A stretch of 33,303 bases of DNA from UBA1275 sp038124025 (GTDB taxonomy: Bacteria > Bacteroidota > Rhodothermia > Balneolales > Balneolaceae). The number at the start of each line of letters is the position of its first letter. Position 1 is the stretch's first letter. Of the stretch, positions 1-8,759 are shown piece by piece. Position numbers and translations under genes: made by a program. The notes beneath the pieces were generated by a model that was not told where the DNA came from, did no database searches, and saw nothing but the letters and a program-made list of their open reading frames with translations. Where the stretch lies: contig JAYPBC010000023.1 of assembly GCA_038124025.1 (NCBI GenBank), forward strand, positions 1 to 33,303. Direction: 5' to 3'.

Positions 1-728
1 TATGACTCAAATAAATCAGCTCCCATACCTGCAACATCACCAACGTTATCACCCACGTTATCTGCAATCGTAGCTGGGTTTAATGGGTGATCTTCTGGTA
101 TTCCTGCTTCAACTTTACCTACCAAGTCAGCTCCTACGTCGGCCGCTTTGGTGTAGATTCCACCACCCACTCGTGCGAATAATGCTATAGATGAAGCACC
201 AAAGGAAAAACCCGTTACAATAGCCAATACCTTATTAACCGCACCTGCGCCTTCAAGACCAAAAATACTTCCAAAGGTAATCAAAAGTAAACTGAGGCCT
301 AAAACACCGAGTCCAACAACCCCAAGTCCCATTACTGAACCACCAGCGAAAGCTACTTCTAAGCCTTTTCCTAGGCTTGTACGTGCAGCATTTGTTGTTC
401 TTACATTCGCCTTGGTTGCCACACGCATTCCAATAAATCCAGCAAGACCGGAACAGATAGCACCTACCACAAAGGATATGGCCACCATCCAGCTGGATGT
501 TTCAGGGTTTGCGCTTACTCCTAACAGGATGGCTACGGCAATAACAAATATCGCAAGTACTCGGTATTCAGCTTTTAAGAAAGCCATAGCACCTGCAGCG
601 ATGCTTTCACTTATTCGTCCCATTCGCTCAGTTCCAACTTCTTGTTTGGATACCCAGGATGACTTTATAAACGTGTAAAGCAGAGCTATAAGTCCTGCAA
701 TTGGTATTAAGTATAGTATGGTTTGCAT
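1..728 (-). CDS. hppA: Membrane-bound (ion-translocating) pyrophosphatase, N-terminal part, cut by window edge
   Basis: Multi-pass enzyme that hydrolyses inorganic pyrophosphate to pump H+ or Na+ across the cytoplasmic membrane. About 242 codons are visible of a family length near 700-800; the 3' part lies outside the window. Translating the minus strand gives hydrophobic helices, then the family signature GGIYTKAADVGADLVGKVE and the acidic pyrophosphate/Mg site DNVGDNVGD followed by GMGADLFES. The start is the ATG at 728-726 (MQTILYLIPIAGL), opening directly into a membrane helix; no clear Shine-Dalgarno precedes it. The residue that separates K+-dependent from K+-independent enzymes lies downstream of the window, so the pumped ion cannot be called. 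It lies 68 bp behind pth on the same strand; co-transcription is possible but unproven. Family call is very secure. Confidence 0.95.
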   Translation of the reverse strand, partial: MQTILYLIPIAGLIALLYTFIKSSWVSKQEVGTERMGRISESIAAGAMAFLKAEYRVLAIFVIAVAILLGVSANPETSSWMVAISFVVGAICSGLAGFIGMRVATKANVRTTNAARTSLGKGLEVAFAGGSVMGLGVVGLGVLGLSLLLITFGSIFGLEGAGAVNKVLAIVTGFSFGASSIALFARVGGGIYTKAADVGADLVGKVEAGIPEDHPLNPATIADNVGDNVGDVAGMGADLFES

Positions 729-796
729 AATTCTGCGTTCTATGTTTTATATGAAAATTAACGAGGTGACGGTGCACCCGTATCAAAAAAGGTAAA

Positions 797-1354
797 CTAG
801 TTATGTATGTTCATTGCTCTATTAATCCCTAAGCCCACAAAGTCTAAGCAGGCTTCAACTGCATCATCAATTGTTTGCTTGACTAATTCTACATCTTCTG
901 ATTTGAAGGGTGACAATACAAAATCAACCTGTTTGCCCCTAGGAAAATCATTTCCAATGCCAATTCGCAAGCGAGCTATAGCTTGTGAGCCTATTTTCTC
1001 ATGAACATCTGCGATTCCATTGTGACCTCCATCACTACCTTTTGGCCGTAATTTCAGATCTCCCAATGCCAAATGTAAATCATCATAAATGATTAAGCTA
1101 TGTTCTGGCTTCTGATTAAACTGTGCCATGGCTTTGGTTACCGAGGAACCGCTGTTATTCATGTAATTTGTTGGTTTTACTAAAAACAAGTTTTGACCCT
1201 TATATCTTGCTTGAGCAAAGACAAAAGGACCATTACCCGCTTGGAAAGGACAACCCATTTTTTGGGCAATCTTTTCAACTATATCAAAACCAATATTATG
1301 TCGAGTACCCTCATACTCTGCGCCTACATTTCCAAGACCAACGATAAGCGCCAC
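797..1354 (-). CDS. pth: Peptidyl-tRNA hydrolase (Pth)
   Basis: Cytosolic esterase that releases peptides from prematurely dissociated peptidyl-tRNA and recycles the tRNA. The 185-residue length is typical. Visible motifs: GLGNVG near residues 6-11 with Asn9, GTRHNIGFD with catalytic His19, TNYMNNSG around Asn66, the DD pair at 91-92, and GGHNG with Asn112. The start is GTG (1354-1352): an in-frame TAG lies 12 nt upstream with no ATG between, and AGAGGG upstream is a plausible ribosome-binding site. It follows rplY by 13 bp and is part of the prs-rplY-pth run, an arrangement seen widely in bacteria. All key residues are present. Confidence 0.97.
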   Translation of the reverse strand: MALIVGLGNVGAEYEGTRHNIGFDIVEKIAQKMGCPFQAGNGPFVFAQARYKGQNLFLVKPTNYMNNSGSSVTKAMAQFNQKPEHSLIIYDDLHLALGDLKLRPKGSDGGHNGIADVHEKIGSQAIARLRIGIGNDFPRGKQVDFVLSPFKSEDVELVKQTIDDAVEACLDFVGLGINRAMNIHN

Positions 1355-1367
1355 GGGTACCCTCTAC

Positions 1368-2006
1368 TTACTCCTCAGAAGTACTTTCTTCTGAGGAATC
1401 ATCTGTTTCTTCATCATCTTCATCATCAACGACATCTTTTAAAAGTTGTCCTTTTGGCGGTCTAATAGTGACTATGGTTCTGTTAAGAGAATCTAAAGGA
1501 ATAATCCCGTCTAACTCTAGATCAGAAACATGAAACGATTGTCCAATTTTTAGTGGAGTTACATCCACTTCAAATTCAGCAACGATATTTTCTGGTAATA
1601 CCCGTATACGAAGAAACTTCATGGGCTGGAATAAACGTCCACCCCCTTCAACAACTCCACGGGCTGCTCCCTTAATAATAATAGGTACACGTAGGGTTAC
1701 TTTGTGGTTATCACTCAGCACATAAAAATCGGCGTGGATGGGGCGATCGGTAACCGGGTCAAACTCCGTGCGTTTTAATAGTGTTTTGTACACTTTTCCA
1801 TCAATTGTAAGCTCCTGTACTTTAGTTTGAGCCTTACTCAAAATCTTTTCTAGCGCTAATTCATCAATTGAAAAGTGTGTGTTTTCCTGGACTTCAGGAC
1901 CGTATAATACAGCAGGGACTCGTTTTGCTTCACGCAGCTCACGGTTTGCTTTTTTATTGGTTTCTCGAGGAATACCCTCAAGTTTAACGTATTCTGGCTT
2001 TGCCAT
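1368..2006 (-). CDS. rplY: 50S ribosomal protein L25 / general stress protein Ctc
   Basis: 5S rRNA-binding ribosomal protein of the long, two-domain Ctc/TL5 type (212 residues; the E. coli form is about 94). The N-terminal half carries the L25 pattern (REAKRVPAVLYGPE, then FSID and ADFYVL), and the C-terminal half is the beta domain with DVTPLKIGQSFHVSDL. The last 22 or so residues form a highly acidic tail of Asp, Glu and Ser, common in this family and probably disordered. ATG start at 2006. It sits 19 bp after prs and 13 bp before pth, consistent with one operon. Confidence 0.96.
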   Translation of the reverse strand: MAKPEYVKLEGIPRETNKKANRELREAKRVPAVLYGPEVQENTHFSIDELALEKILSKAQTKVQELTIDGKVYKTLLKRTEFDPVTDRPIHADFYVLSDNHKVTLRVPIIIKGAARGVVEGGGRLFQPMKFLRIRVLPENIVAEFEVDVTPLKIGQSFHVSDLELDGIIPLDSLNRTIVTIRPPKGQLLKDVVDDEDDEETDDSSEESTSEE

Positions 2007-2025
2007 TTTATTCCTATTCTACTTT

Positions 2026-2958
2026 TTAATTATCAAACAATGCACTGATGGTGTCATTGGTATGAATCCGTTCAATTGCTTCAGCAAAAATGTTCGCTAC
2101 ACTTAGTACTTTAATTTTTTCAGATGGCTGACGCAATGGAATGGTGTCTGTTACCAATAATTCATCAATAGGTGAGTCTTCGATTCTTTGAAAAGCTGGT
2201 CCTGAGAGTATGGGATGAGAACACATAGCTCGTATGTCTAAGGCACCACGTTCTTTCATAGCAGCTGCAGCATTCGTCAATGTTCCTGCGGTATCAATTA
2301 AATCGTCAACGATTAACACATTCTTACCCTTAACCTCACCAATGATATTCATTATCTCTGATTCATTTTGCTTGGGTCTGCGTTTATCAATGAAAGCCAG
2401 AGAAGCACCTAGTTTTTTGGAATAGGATCGTGCCGTTTTTAAACTACCTACATCGGGTGCAACCACTACCAAATTATCAATCGGATGCTTGGTCATATGA
2501 TCAATAAATACGCGTGAAGCATAGAGATGATCAAGAGGGATATCAAAAAATCCTTGAATTTGTGCTGCATGTAAATCCATCGTAAGGATGCGATCTGCAC
2601 CCGCTTCAACCAGTAGATTAGCCATTAATTTTGAACCGATAGACACTCTTGGCTGATCTTTTCGATCTTGGCGTGCATAGCCAAAATAGGGTATTACAGC
2701 TGTTACTCTTTTAACAGAAGCGCGTTTGGCTGCGTCTAACATCAGCAATAACTCTATAATATTGTCACCGGACGGAGGAGTTGGTTGGACTATGAAGATG
2801 TCCTCTCCACGTATACTTTGTTCGTATTTGACATAAATTTCACCATCAGAGAATTTTTTGATGGTGATCTTGCCAAGATTTGTACCGTACTCCTCGGCTA
2901 TGGCACGAGCCAAAGCTGGGTTACTGGTACCAGAAAATATTGCGAGAGGGCTGTCCAA
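2026..2958 (-). CDS. prs: Ribose-phosphate pyrophosphokinase (PRPP synthetase)
   Basis: Makes 5-phosphoribosyl-1-pyrophosphate from ribose 5-phosphate and ATP, the precursor for purine, pyrimidine, His, Trp and NAD synthesis. At 310 residues it is full length. Visible motifs: FSGTSNPALA at the N-terminus, the ATP loop FGYARQDRK (92-100), MDLHAAQIQGFF with His130, VVVAPDVGS, and the PRPP-binding loop VLIVDDLIDTAGT (214-226). The start codon is TTG (2958-2956): upstream in frame there are only ACC, ATA, AAC, ACT and CAA before a TAG, so no ATG or GTG is available, and family alignment supports beginning at this residue. It is 82 bp downstream of tRNA-Gln on the same strand. Confidence 0.97.
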   Translation of the reverse strand: MDSPLAIFSGTSNPALARAIAEEYGTNLGKITIKKFSDGEIYVKYEQSIRGEDIFIVQPTPPSGDNIIELLLMLDAAKRASVKRVTAVIPYFGYARQDRKDQPRVSIGSKLMANLLVEAGADRILTMDLHAAQIQGFFDIPLDHLYASRVFIDHMTKHPIDNLVVVAPDVGSLKTARSYSKKLGASLAFIDKRRPKQNESEIMNIIGEVKGKNVLIVDDLIDTAGTLTNAAAAMKERGALDIRAMCSHPILSGPAFQRIEDSPIDELLVTDTIPLRQPSEKIKVLSVANIFAEAIERIHTNDTISALFDN

Positions 2959-3040
2959 GGTTATGTTAGTTTGCTAGCACTGAAATGTTCAGGATTACAT
3001 AAAACGATGAGCTCTTAACCTTGACACCCATCGAGTGTTG

Positions 3041-3111
3041 TTGCCCGGGGAGGACTCGAACCCCCACATACTGGACCAAAACCAGGTGTCCTGCCATTAG
3101 ACGACCGGGCA
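3041..3111 (-). tRNA. tRNA-Gln (anticodon TTG)
   Basis: The minus strand folds as a 71-nt cloverleaf. The acceptor stem TGCCCGG (3111-3105) pairs perfectly with CCGGGCA (3048-3042), followed by discriminator A at 3041. The U1-A72 closing pair is typical of tRNA-Gln. The anticodon loop is TTTTGGT, giving anticodon TTG; the T-loop is TTCGAGT. CCA is not encoded. The first anticodon-stem pair looks mismatched; the rest is regular. Confidence 0.95.
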
Positions 3112-3132
3112 TTCTGTCGTTAACAGATTTTA

Positions 3133-3161
3133 AAGATAGGGAGCTATTAATCCCTAATCAA
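3133..3161 (-). promoter_or_regulatory. Probable promoter of tRNA-Gln (and possibly prs-rplY-pth)
   Basis: On the minus strand TTGATT (3161-3156) and TATCTT (3138-3133) are separated by exactly 17 bp. The -10 region read as TATCTTTA also matches 7 of 8 positions of the TAnnTTTG element used in Bacteroidota. The predicted start lies roughly 15-20 nt before the tRNA 5' end. Found by eye only. Confidence 0.55.
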
Positions 3162-3229
3162 GACTGAACCCATCTATTTTTTTTAGTTTACCCAATTGAC
3201 AATAGGCACAAAACAAAATTACCACTTAT

Positions 3230-3258
3230 TAGTTTGACTAAAATCGTATCTTTATAAT
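3230..3258 (+). promoter_or_regulatory. Possible promoter of the pyrR-like operon
   Basis: A perfect TATAAT lies at 3253-3258, about 35 bp before the pyrR ATG. Seventeen bp upstream the -35 position reads TAGTTT, which is weak; a better TTGACT (3234-3239) sits too close (13 bp). No PyrR-type attenuator hairpin is visible in the short leader. Confidence 0.4.
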
Positions 3259-3292
3259 TATGCAAAAATTTTTAAAATAAGGTTCTGAGCTC

Positions 3293-3790
3293 ATGGGACA
3301 TCAACTTACACTCATGAATCGGGCTCGTATTACTCGATGTATAAAGAGAATGGCTATACAGGCCTACGAACGCTTCCCCGGTAATCTACCACTTCACATT
3401 ATTGGATTAAATGAACGAGGATTTGCACTTGCCAAAGAGCTAGTAAATGAACTTGTTGAGCTGCGGCCTACTCAGGATAATATTATTCACAATCTGGATG
3501 TGTTTAGTAAAGGCAGCCAAGCCATCCCCGATTTAAATGATCAACAGGTAATTATTGTCGATGATGTCGTTTTCTCCGGAAGGACTTTATTTCAAGCCCT
3601 TTCGGTTTTATTTCATTCACAAGAACCCGAGGCCATCGAAATTGTTTCGTTAATCGATAGAGGACACCGAAGGTATCCAGTACTGGCCAACATTGTAGGA
3701 GAGCACATCCCGACTAAGGTTGGAGAACACGTAGAAGTTTTATTAAACGGCGACCATTTGGAAACCGTGGTGTTATTTAAAAATTCCTAA
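3293..3790 (+). CDS. pyrR: PyrR-like phosphoribosyltransferase
   Basis: Type I phosphoribosyltransferase resembling PyrR, the bifunctional uracil phosphoribosyltransferase and pyr-operon attenuation protein. The PRPP loop VIIVDDVVFSGRT is at residues 86-98, and the segment LIDRGHRRYPVLANIVGEHI followed by PT is close to the PyrR consensus. At 165 residues it is slightly short for PyrR (about 180), with the region before the PRPP loop reduced. ATG at 3293. It is first in a run with the outer-membrane protein (10-bp gap) and the PLP decarboxylase (15-bp gap), not in a pyr operon. Whether it binds RNA or only makes UMP cannot be decided; no attenuator is seen nearby. The symbol is by similarity. 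Confidence 0.82.
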   Translation: MGHQLTLMNRARITRCIKRMAIQAYERFPGNLPLHIIGLNERGFALAKELVNELVELRPTQDNIIHNLDVFSKGSQAIPDLNDQQVIIVDDVVFSGRTLFQALSVLFHSQEPEAIEIVSLIDRGHRRYPVLANIVGEHIPTKVGEHVEVLLNGDHLETVVLFKNS

Positions 3791-3800
3791 ACTGATCAGC

Positions 3801-4688
3801 ATGAGGGCATCTATCTCTCGCCTACATGGCGTACTGTCTTTACTATTTATTATTCTATCAAACGCGACCACATCCGGACAAACTATTGTAATACCAGACA
3901 CCTTAAAAGGCTGGGAGAATGATTGGGTTATCAATCTTAATGGTGCTCAGGCTAGTTTTGATAATTGGAGTGAGGGTGGGGTTAATACAATCAGTGGTAC
4001 ATTTTCAACCAATTACACGAAAATCTATCGCAGTGACTTATTTGCCTTTGGAATCCGAATCAACGGCCGGTATGGTCAAGCCCGATTTAACGGAGACACT
4101 CGTAAGTCTGACGACTTATTCACCATTAGGACACGAAGTGCCTTTGGATTCACTGACCGTACACGACTCTCTGCGTATGGAACCGTCATGCTCCGAACCC
4201 AATTTCGAGATGGATTCGAGTACAATGCTAAACTAAATCCTGCTGGTGCTGACTCATTAATTTCTTCTTTCTTTGCACCAGCTTACATAACAGAAGGAAT
4301 TGGTATCAGTTTTACCGCTGAAAAAAGCGTACAAATGGAAGCAGGGCTAGGTTTAAAACAAACTATTGTAATGCAGGAGAATCTTGCTTCACATTACGGC
4401 CTCAACAATGGAGAAACTCTCCGGTTTGAGGGAGGCCTCACCACAGGGATCACCTATCAGAAAGAGGTGGTCAAAAATGTACAATACAATACAGATATTG
4501 AAACATTTACAAATTTGTTGCACCCGATAAATGAGACCGATGTGTACTGGACAAATGAATTCATTGGCAAAATAAATTCAACCATTCGAGCTTCACTGCA
4601 GTTTGAACTTCGATATGATCACGACTTTTCAACGGATGTTCAGCTCAAACAGGTACTTAGTGCCGGGGTATCTATGGATTTATTTTAA
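3801..4688 (+). CDS. DUF3078-type outer-membrane beta-barrel protein
   Basis: Predicted outer-membrane protein of unknown function, 295 residues. The N-terminus has a basic head, a hydrophobic core (LSLLFIILS) and a likely signal peptidase I site near residues 25-27 (TTSGQT). The mature protein starts with the DUF3078 hallmark, a Trp-rich segment with NLNGAQASFDNWSEGG. The rest is alternating amphipathic strands rich in Arg, Tyr, Thr and Phe, ending in ...SMDLF; a terminal Phe is the usual signal for BAM-dependent barrel insertion. DUF3078 proteins are typical of the Bacteroidota group. The 10- and 15-bp gaps to its neighbours suggest an operon. Confidence 0.85.
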   Translation: MRASISRLHGVLSLLFIILSNATTSGQTIVIPDTLKGWENDWVINLNGAQASFDNWSEGGVNTISGTFSTNYTKIYRSDLFAFGIRINGRYGQARFNGDTRKSDDLFTIRTRSAFGFTDRTRLSAYGTVMLRTQFRDGFEYNAKLNPAGADSLISSFFAPAYITEGIGISFTAEKSVQMEAGLGLKQTIVMQENLASHYGLNNGETLRFEGGLTTGITYQKEVVKNVQYNTDIETFTNLLHPINETDVYWTNEFIGKINSTIRASLQFELRYDHDFSTDVQLKQVLSAGVSMDLF

Positions 4689-4703
4689 ATCAAGATTGGA
4701 ATA

Positions 4704-6083
4704 ATGGATAGCTCACTATACAATATCATCCACCCTTCTCTACATCGGCTCGAAGATTGGAAAAACTCTTTTGGTTCATTTCCAACTCACCCCAGCCTAG
4801 TGATAGAGGATTCAAAAGTACAAGAAACGCTACAAAAACTGAGTGAACGACTTACTGGAAATTACCCCTTTCATCATCCCAATTATGCTGGGCAGATGCT
4901 TAAGCCACCACACCCTATTGCATCGCTGGCGTATTCAATAACAATGGGTTTAAACCCAAATAATCATGCCTTAGATGGTGGTCCCCCTAGTTCTGAAATG
5001 GAAAAGGAGTGCGTCCAGGCACTAGCTCAATTATTTGGATACGAACGTAGCTATTTAGGGCATCTTAGTTCTAGCGGAACCGTTGCCAATTTAGAAGCTT
5101 TGTGGGTTGCTCGTAGTTTACACCCAAAAAAAGGAATTGCTCATTCTACCCAAGCCCACTATACCCACAGCCGTATGGCCGAAGTCTTAGGCATGCAGGC
5201 TCATTCGTTTCGCATAGACACAGAGCGTAGCCTTCAAGAAGAACTCGATGCACTCCCTGTAGACTCCATTGGAACCCTCGTTGTGACTATGGGCACAACT
5301 GGGTTAGGAAAAGTAGAACCACTTTCTGACATACTAAATTGGGCCCTACCTAAGGGCATTCGAATTCATATTGATGCCGCATATGGTGGGTTTTTTAAAA
5401 TAATTTCTTCATCATTACCTGACTCAACAGTGCATTGGGAACGAATGCATGAAGCCGATAGCATAGTTATCGATCCCCATAAACACGGACTGCAACCCTA
5501 TGGATGTGGTTGTGTATTGTTTAAAAATCCAGAAGTTGGAGTATTTTACAAACACGATTCTCCATACACGTATTTTAGTTCAGATGAGCTGCACCTAGGT
5601 GAAATTAGCCTAGAATGTTCTCGCGCAGGCGCCGCCGCAGCGGCATTTTGGGCTACCTTAGAGTGTTTTCCTTTACAGCCCGATCATGGGTTTGGACCAA
5701 TACTCACTGCCTGTCACCGGGCAGCAACCAAGGCCGATACCTATCTAAATAGTAGCGAAGTCCTACATTCTTATGTCCCGCCCGAGCTCGATATTATCTC
5801 TTATTTTGCCGCTGAAAAGAACGCACCCGTTTCAACATCCAGCATTAGCGAGCGTTCTAAAAAAATATTCCACCAAGGAATGAACCACAACACTCCTAGC
5901 CAACAATACTTTGTTTCACTCTACACGCAAAATTCACAAGACTTTAGCCGGAAGTTTCCCGACATCATGGTTGACAGTGATCAAGTTGTCCTACTAAGAA
6001 GTGTACTTATGCGGCCCGAACAAGAATACACTATCGAGGATTTATTGTTCCGAATAGAGACTGACGCTAAGTCTTTTCTTTAG
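4704..6083 (+). CDS. PLP-dependent group II amino-acid decarboxylase family protein
   Basis: Fold-type I pyridoxal-phosphate enzyme of the glutamate/aspartate/aromatic amino-acid decarboxylase family, 459 residues. Visible features: the substrate-side segment HHPNYAGQMLKPPHP (57-71), the phosphate-binding SSSGTVANLEAL (122-133), His152 in AHYTHSRM as the PLP-stacking His, IDAAYGG with Asp224, and DPHKHG with Lys260 as the Schiff-base lysine. These make catalytic activity likely. The substrate (Asp, Glu or an aromatic amino acid) cannot be read from sequence; an aspartate 1-decarboxylase role in pantothenate synthesis is one option. Its last 17 nt overlap the 3' end of clpB on the opposite strand. 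Confidence 0.88.
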   Translation: MDSSLYNIIHPSLHRLEDWKNSFGSFPTHPSLVIEDSKVQETLQKLSERLTGNYPFHHPNYAGQMLKPPHPIASLAYSITMGLNPNNHALDGGPPSSEMEKECVQALAQLFGYERSYLGHLSSSGTVANLEALWVARSLHPKKGIAHSTQAHYTHSRMAEVLGMQAHSFRIDTERSLQEELDALPVDSIGTLVVTMGTTGLGKVEPLSDILNWALPKGIRIHIDAAYGGFFKIISSSLPDSTVHWERMHEADSIVIDPHKHGLQPYGCGCVLFKNPEVGVFYKHDSPYTYFSSDELHLGEISLECSRAGAAAAAFWATLECFPLQPDHGFGPILTACHRAATKADTYLNSSEVLHSYVPPELDIISYFAAEKNAPVSTSSISERSKKIFHQGMNHNTPSQQYFVSLYTQNSQDFSRKFPDIMVDSDQVVLLRSVLMRPEQEYTIEDLLFRIETDAKSFL

Positions 6084-8739
6084 CCCATTCGTGCGGATCA
6101 TGTAGAATCTCTGCAAATAGAAGAGTATCACCACCTTTTGAAACCTGAGCTTCAAACTCTATAGCACCACTGAGTTCCTTTTTCAGCAATTCAGTGGCCA
6201 TATTATTAACCAAATGTTGCTGAATCATCCTTTTTAAGGGTCTAGCACCGAATATAGGATCATATCCGCGTTCTGCCAGCCAGTTTTTGACGTCTTCTGG
6301 TATTTGAAGGGTCACCTGCTGTCTTGCCAACATATGATGCAACCTTTGAAGTTGAATATCAACAATGGAGCGAATATGACGAGCGTCTAGTGGATGGAAC
6401 ACAATGATGTCATCTACCCTATTTAAAAACTCAGGACGAATACTTTTTTTCAACAATTCAATCAACTGTTCCTGCATTCTGGTATACTGCGATTGATCCC
6501 ATGGCCCTTTGTTTCGCTCCATTTCTTCCATAATTAGTGAGGAACCAAGGTTTGATGTCATGATAATAATGGTATTGGTAAAATCGACCGTCGTTCCTTT
6601 ACTATCGGTCAATCGACCCTCATCGAGAACTTGTAGTAAAATATTAAAGACATCGGGATGAGCTTTTTCCACCTCATCCAATAACAGCACTGAATAGGGT
6701 CTACGGCGAACCGCCTCGGTTAGCTGCCCACCCTCGTCATGCCCAACATATCCCGGAGGCGCTCCAACTAAGCGGCTCACCGAGTGTTTTTCCATGTATT
6801 CACTCATATCAATACGAATCATGGCTTGTGCATCATTGAATAAAAATTCAGCTAAACTGCGAGCCAATTCTGTTTTCCCAACACCCGTAGAGCCGAGAAA
6901 GAAAAAAGACCCTATAGGACGATCTTCATCTTGCAAGCCTGCTCTCGATCTTCTGACGGCATTCGCAACAGCTTCAATGGCATTATCTTGCCCAATTACA
7001 CGCTTATGCAACTCTTCTTCAAGCATCAACAGTTTTTCCCTATCGGACTGCACCATTTTACTGACGGGTATGCCAGTCCAGCGTGCTACAATATCAGCTA
7101 TATCTTCGGCAACCACCTCCTCTTTTAACAAGGTTACGCCTTCTTGCATCTGATGGGCATGCTCATGAGCTTGCTGCAATTCTTTTTCAAGTTGAGTTAG
7201 CGTACCATAACGAAGCTCGGCCACTCGTTCATACTCCCCTTTCCGCTCGGCTTTTTCGGCCTCATTACGCGTGGTTTCAATAGCTTTCTTGAGATCCCGC
7301 ACTTGCTGAATAACCGATCGTTCTTGATTCCATTGAGCACGCATTCCCGTTCTCTTTTCGATTAAATCTGCGAGTTCTTTTTCGAGTTGATTAAGTTTTG
7401 CAGACTCCTTGCCTGCTTGCTTTTTTGTGACAGAGTCCTGCTCTCTCTTAAGCGCTTCGCGTTCTATTTCTAGCTGTCTAATTTGTCGCTCCAAGGCATC
7501 CAGCTCCTCGGGTAAGGAGTCTATTTGCAAACGCAAGCGAGAAGCTGCCTCATCAATCAAATCGATGGCCTTATCGGGTAAAAATCGATCCGCTATGTAA
7601 CGGTGAGACAATTCAGCGGCAGCTACTATGGCGGCATCTGTTATCCGAACACCATGATGAAGTTCATAGCGTTCTTGCAAGCCTCTTAAGATCGAGACCG
7701 TATCCTCCACACTTGGTTCCCCCACCACAACGGTTTGCAAACGCCTTTCCAGTGCCTTGTCTTTTTCAATGTATTTTCGGTACTCATCCAGTGTAGTGGC
7801 ACCAATAGCATGCATTTCCCCTCTAGCCAAGGCTGGTTTTAAAATGTTAGCCGCATCCATGGCCCCATCGGTGGCACCCGCTCCTACCAGTGTGTGTATC
7901 TCGTCAATAAACAAAATAATTTCTCCGTCTGAATCGGTCACTTCCTTAACCACTGCCTTTAAGCGCTCTTCAAATTCACCCCGAAATTTAGTACCTGCAA
8001 TTAAAGCTCCCATGTCCAGTGCCAAAATTCGCTTTTCCTTAAGACCCTCTGGAACATCACCTCGCACGATTCGCAGCGCCATTCCCTCAGCTATAGCTGT
8101 TTTACCCACACCAGGTTCTCCGATTAACACTGGATTATTTTTAGTTCTTCTGGATAGAATTTGCATAACCCGACGGATTTCAATATCTCTGCCTATGACG
8201 GGATCTAACTTATTTTTTTCTGCCCACTCATTTAAATCTCTAGCATACTTTTTAAGGGCAGCAAAACGGCTCTCAGCATTTGGATCATCCACTTTTTGTC
8301 CACCGCGTGTTTCTTTAAGTACTTGCTGGATAGCTTCCTTTATAAGCCCTAATCCCTGCCAATCCTTCGCCCAGCCTTCACTTACACCTGATAGAGCCAT
8401 AAGTACGTGTTCAGTACTTATATATTCATCCCCCAACACCCGAGCCTCCACTTTTGCCTGGTCTAAGGCACTCTTTGCGGTAGAACCTAAGTAAGGCCCT
8501 GACACCGATGCGCCCGATACCTTTGGTCGTTTTTTTAGCTCTTTATCCACAACAGCTCCAAGCCGATTTTTCTGAACTCCTAGTTTTAACACAATAGAAT
8601 GTATGGTATCCTGTTCTTCGGCCAACAATGCCTTGGCAATATGAACCGCTTCTACTGCTTGATGCGATTCATGCTGGGCTAGGTCTAGAGATGCTTGTAT
8701 GGCTTGTTGTGCCTTTAACGTAAAACTGTTCAAATTCAT
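6067..8739 (-). CDS. clpB: ATP-dependent disaggregase ClpB (Hsp100)
   Basis: Cytosolic hexameric AAA+ chaperone that extracts proteins from aggregates together with DnaK. At 890 residues it is full length. Order of domains: Clp N-domain (1-145), NBD1 with Walker A GEPGVGKT (207-214) and Walker B ILFIDE (275-280), the long coiled-coil middle domain (about 405-545) that separates ClpB from ClpA, NBD2 with GSTGVGKT (616-623) and LLLDE (685-689), and a C-terminal small domain ending in KEKT. The ATG at 8739 follows a strong AAGGAGA ribosome-binding site. It is the third gene of an hsp20-degP-clpB block. Its leader contains a terminator-like hairpin, and its 3' end overlaps the convergent decarboxylase. 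Confidence 0.98.
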   Translation of the reverse strand: MNLNSFTLKAQQAIQASLDLAQHESHQAVEAVHIAKALLAEEQDTIHSIVLKLGVQKNRLGAVVDKELKKRPKVSGASVSGPYLGSTAKSALDQAKVEARVLGDEYISTEHVLMALSGVSEGWAKDWQGLGLIKEAIQQVLKETRGGQKVDDPNAESRFAALKKYARDLNEWAEKNKLDPVIGRDIEIRRVMQILSRRTKNNPVLIGEPGVGKTAIAEGMALRIVRGDVPEGLKEKRILALDMGALIAGTKFRGEFEERLKAVVKEVTDSDGEIILFIDEIHTLVGAGATDGAMDAANILKPALARGEMHAIGATTLDEYRKYIEKDKALERRLQTVVVGEPSVEDTVSILRGLQERYELHHGVRITDAAIVAAAELSHRYIADRFLPDKAIDLIDEAASRLRLQIDSLPEELDALERQIRQLEIEREALKREQDSVTKKQAGKESAKLNQLEKELADLIEKRTGMRAQWNQERSVIQQVRDLKKAIETTRNEAEKAERKGEYERVAELRYGTLTQLEKELQQAHEHAHQMQEGVTLLKEEVVAEDIADIVARWTGIPVSKMVQSDREKLLMLEEELHKRVIGQDNAIEAVANAVRRSRAGLQDEDRPIGSFFFLGSTGVGKTELARSLAEFLFNDAQAMIRIDMSEYMEKHSVSRLVGAPPGYVGHDEGGQLTEAVRRRPYSVLLLDEVEKAHPDVFNILLQVLDEGRLTDSKGTTVDFTNTIIIMTSNLGSSLIMEEMERNKGPWDQSQYTRMQEQLIELLKKSIRPEFLNRVDDIIVFHPLDARHIRSIVDIQLQRLHHMLARQQVTLQIPEDVKNWLAERGYDPIFGARPLKRMIQQHLVNNMATELLKKELSGAIEFEAQVSKGGDTLLFAEILHDPHEWAKEKT

Positions 8740-8743
8740 AATC

Positions 8744-8750
8744 TCTCCTT
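8744..8750 (-). promoter_or_regulatory. Strong Shine-Dalgarno of clpB
   Basis: Minus-strand AAGGAGA about 5 nt before the clpB ATG. It is the strongest such site I noticed in the window; most other genes here have weak or no Shine-Dalgarno. It lies about 10 nt after the T-run of the leader hairpin. Confidence 0.75.
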
Positions 8751-8759
8751 CTTTTAATT

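Noticed and set aside
412..678. 88-codon plus-strand frame at the left edge
   Set aside because: It lies wholly opposite the hppA coding sequence, which has clear family motifs.
777..796. Terminator after pth
   Set aside because: There is a T-run on the minus strand right after the stop, but no stable stem precedes it; the GGTGCACC palindrome follows it instead.
7757..8494. 245-codon open frame on the plus strand, opposite clpB
   Set aside because: It is antisense to conserved NBD1 and N-domain codons of clpB, with Ser/Ile/Pro-rich composition typical of a shadow frame and no recognisable motif.
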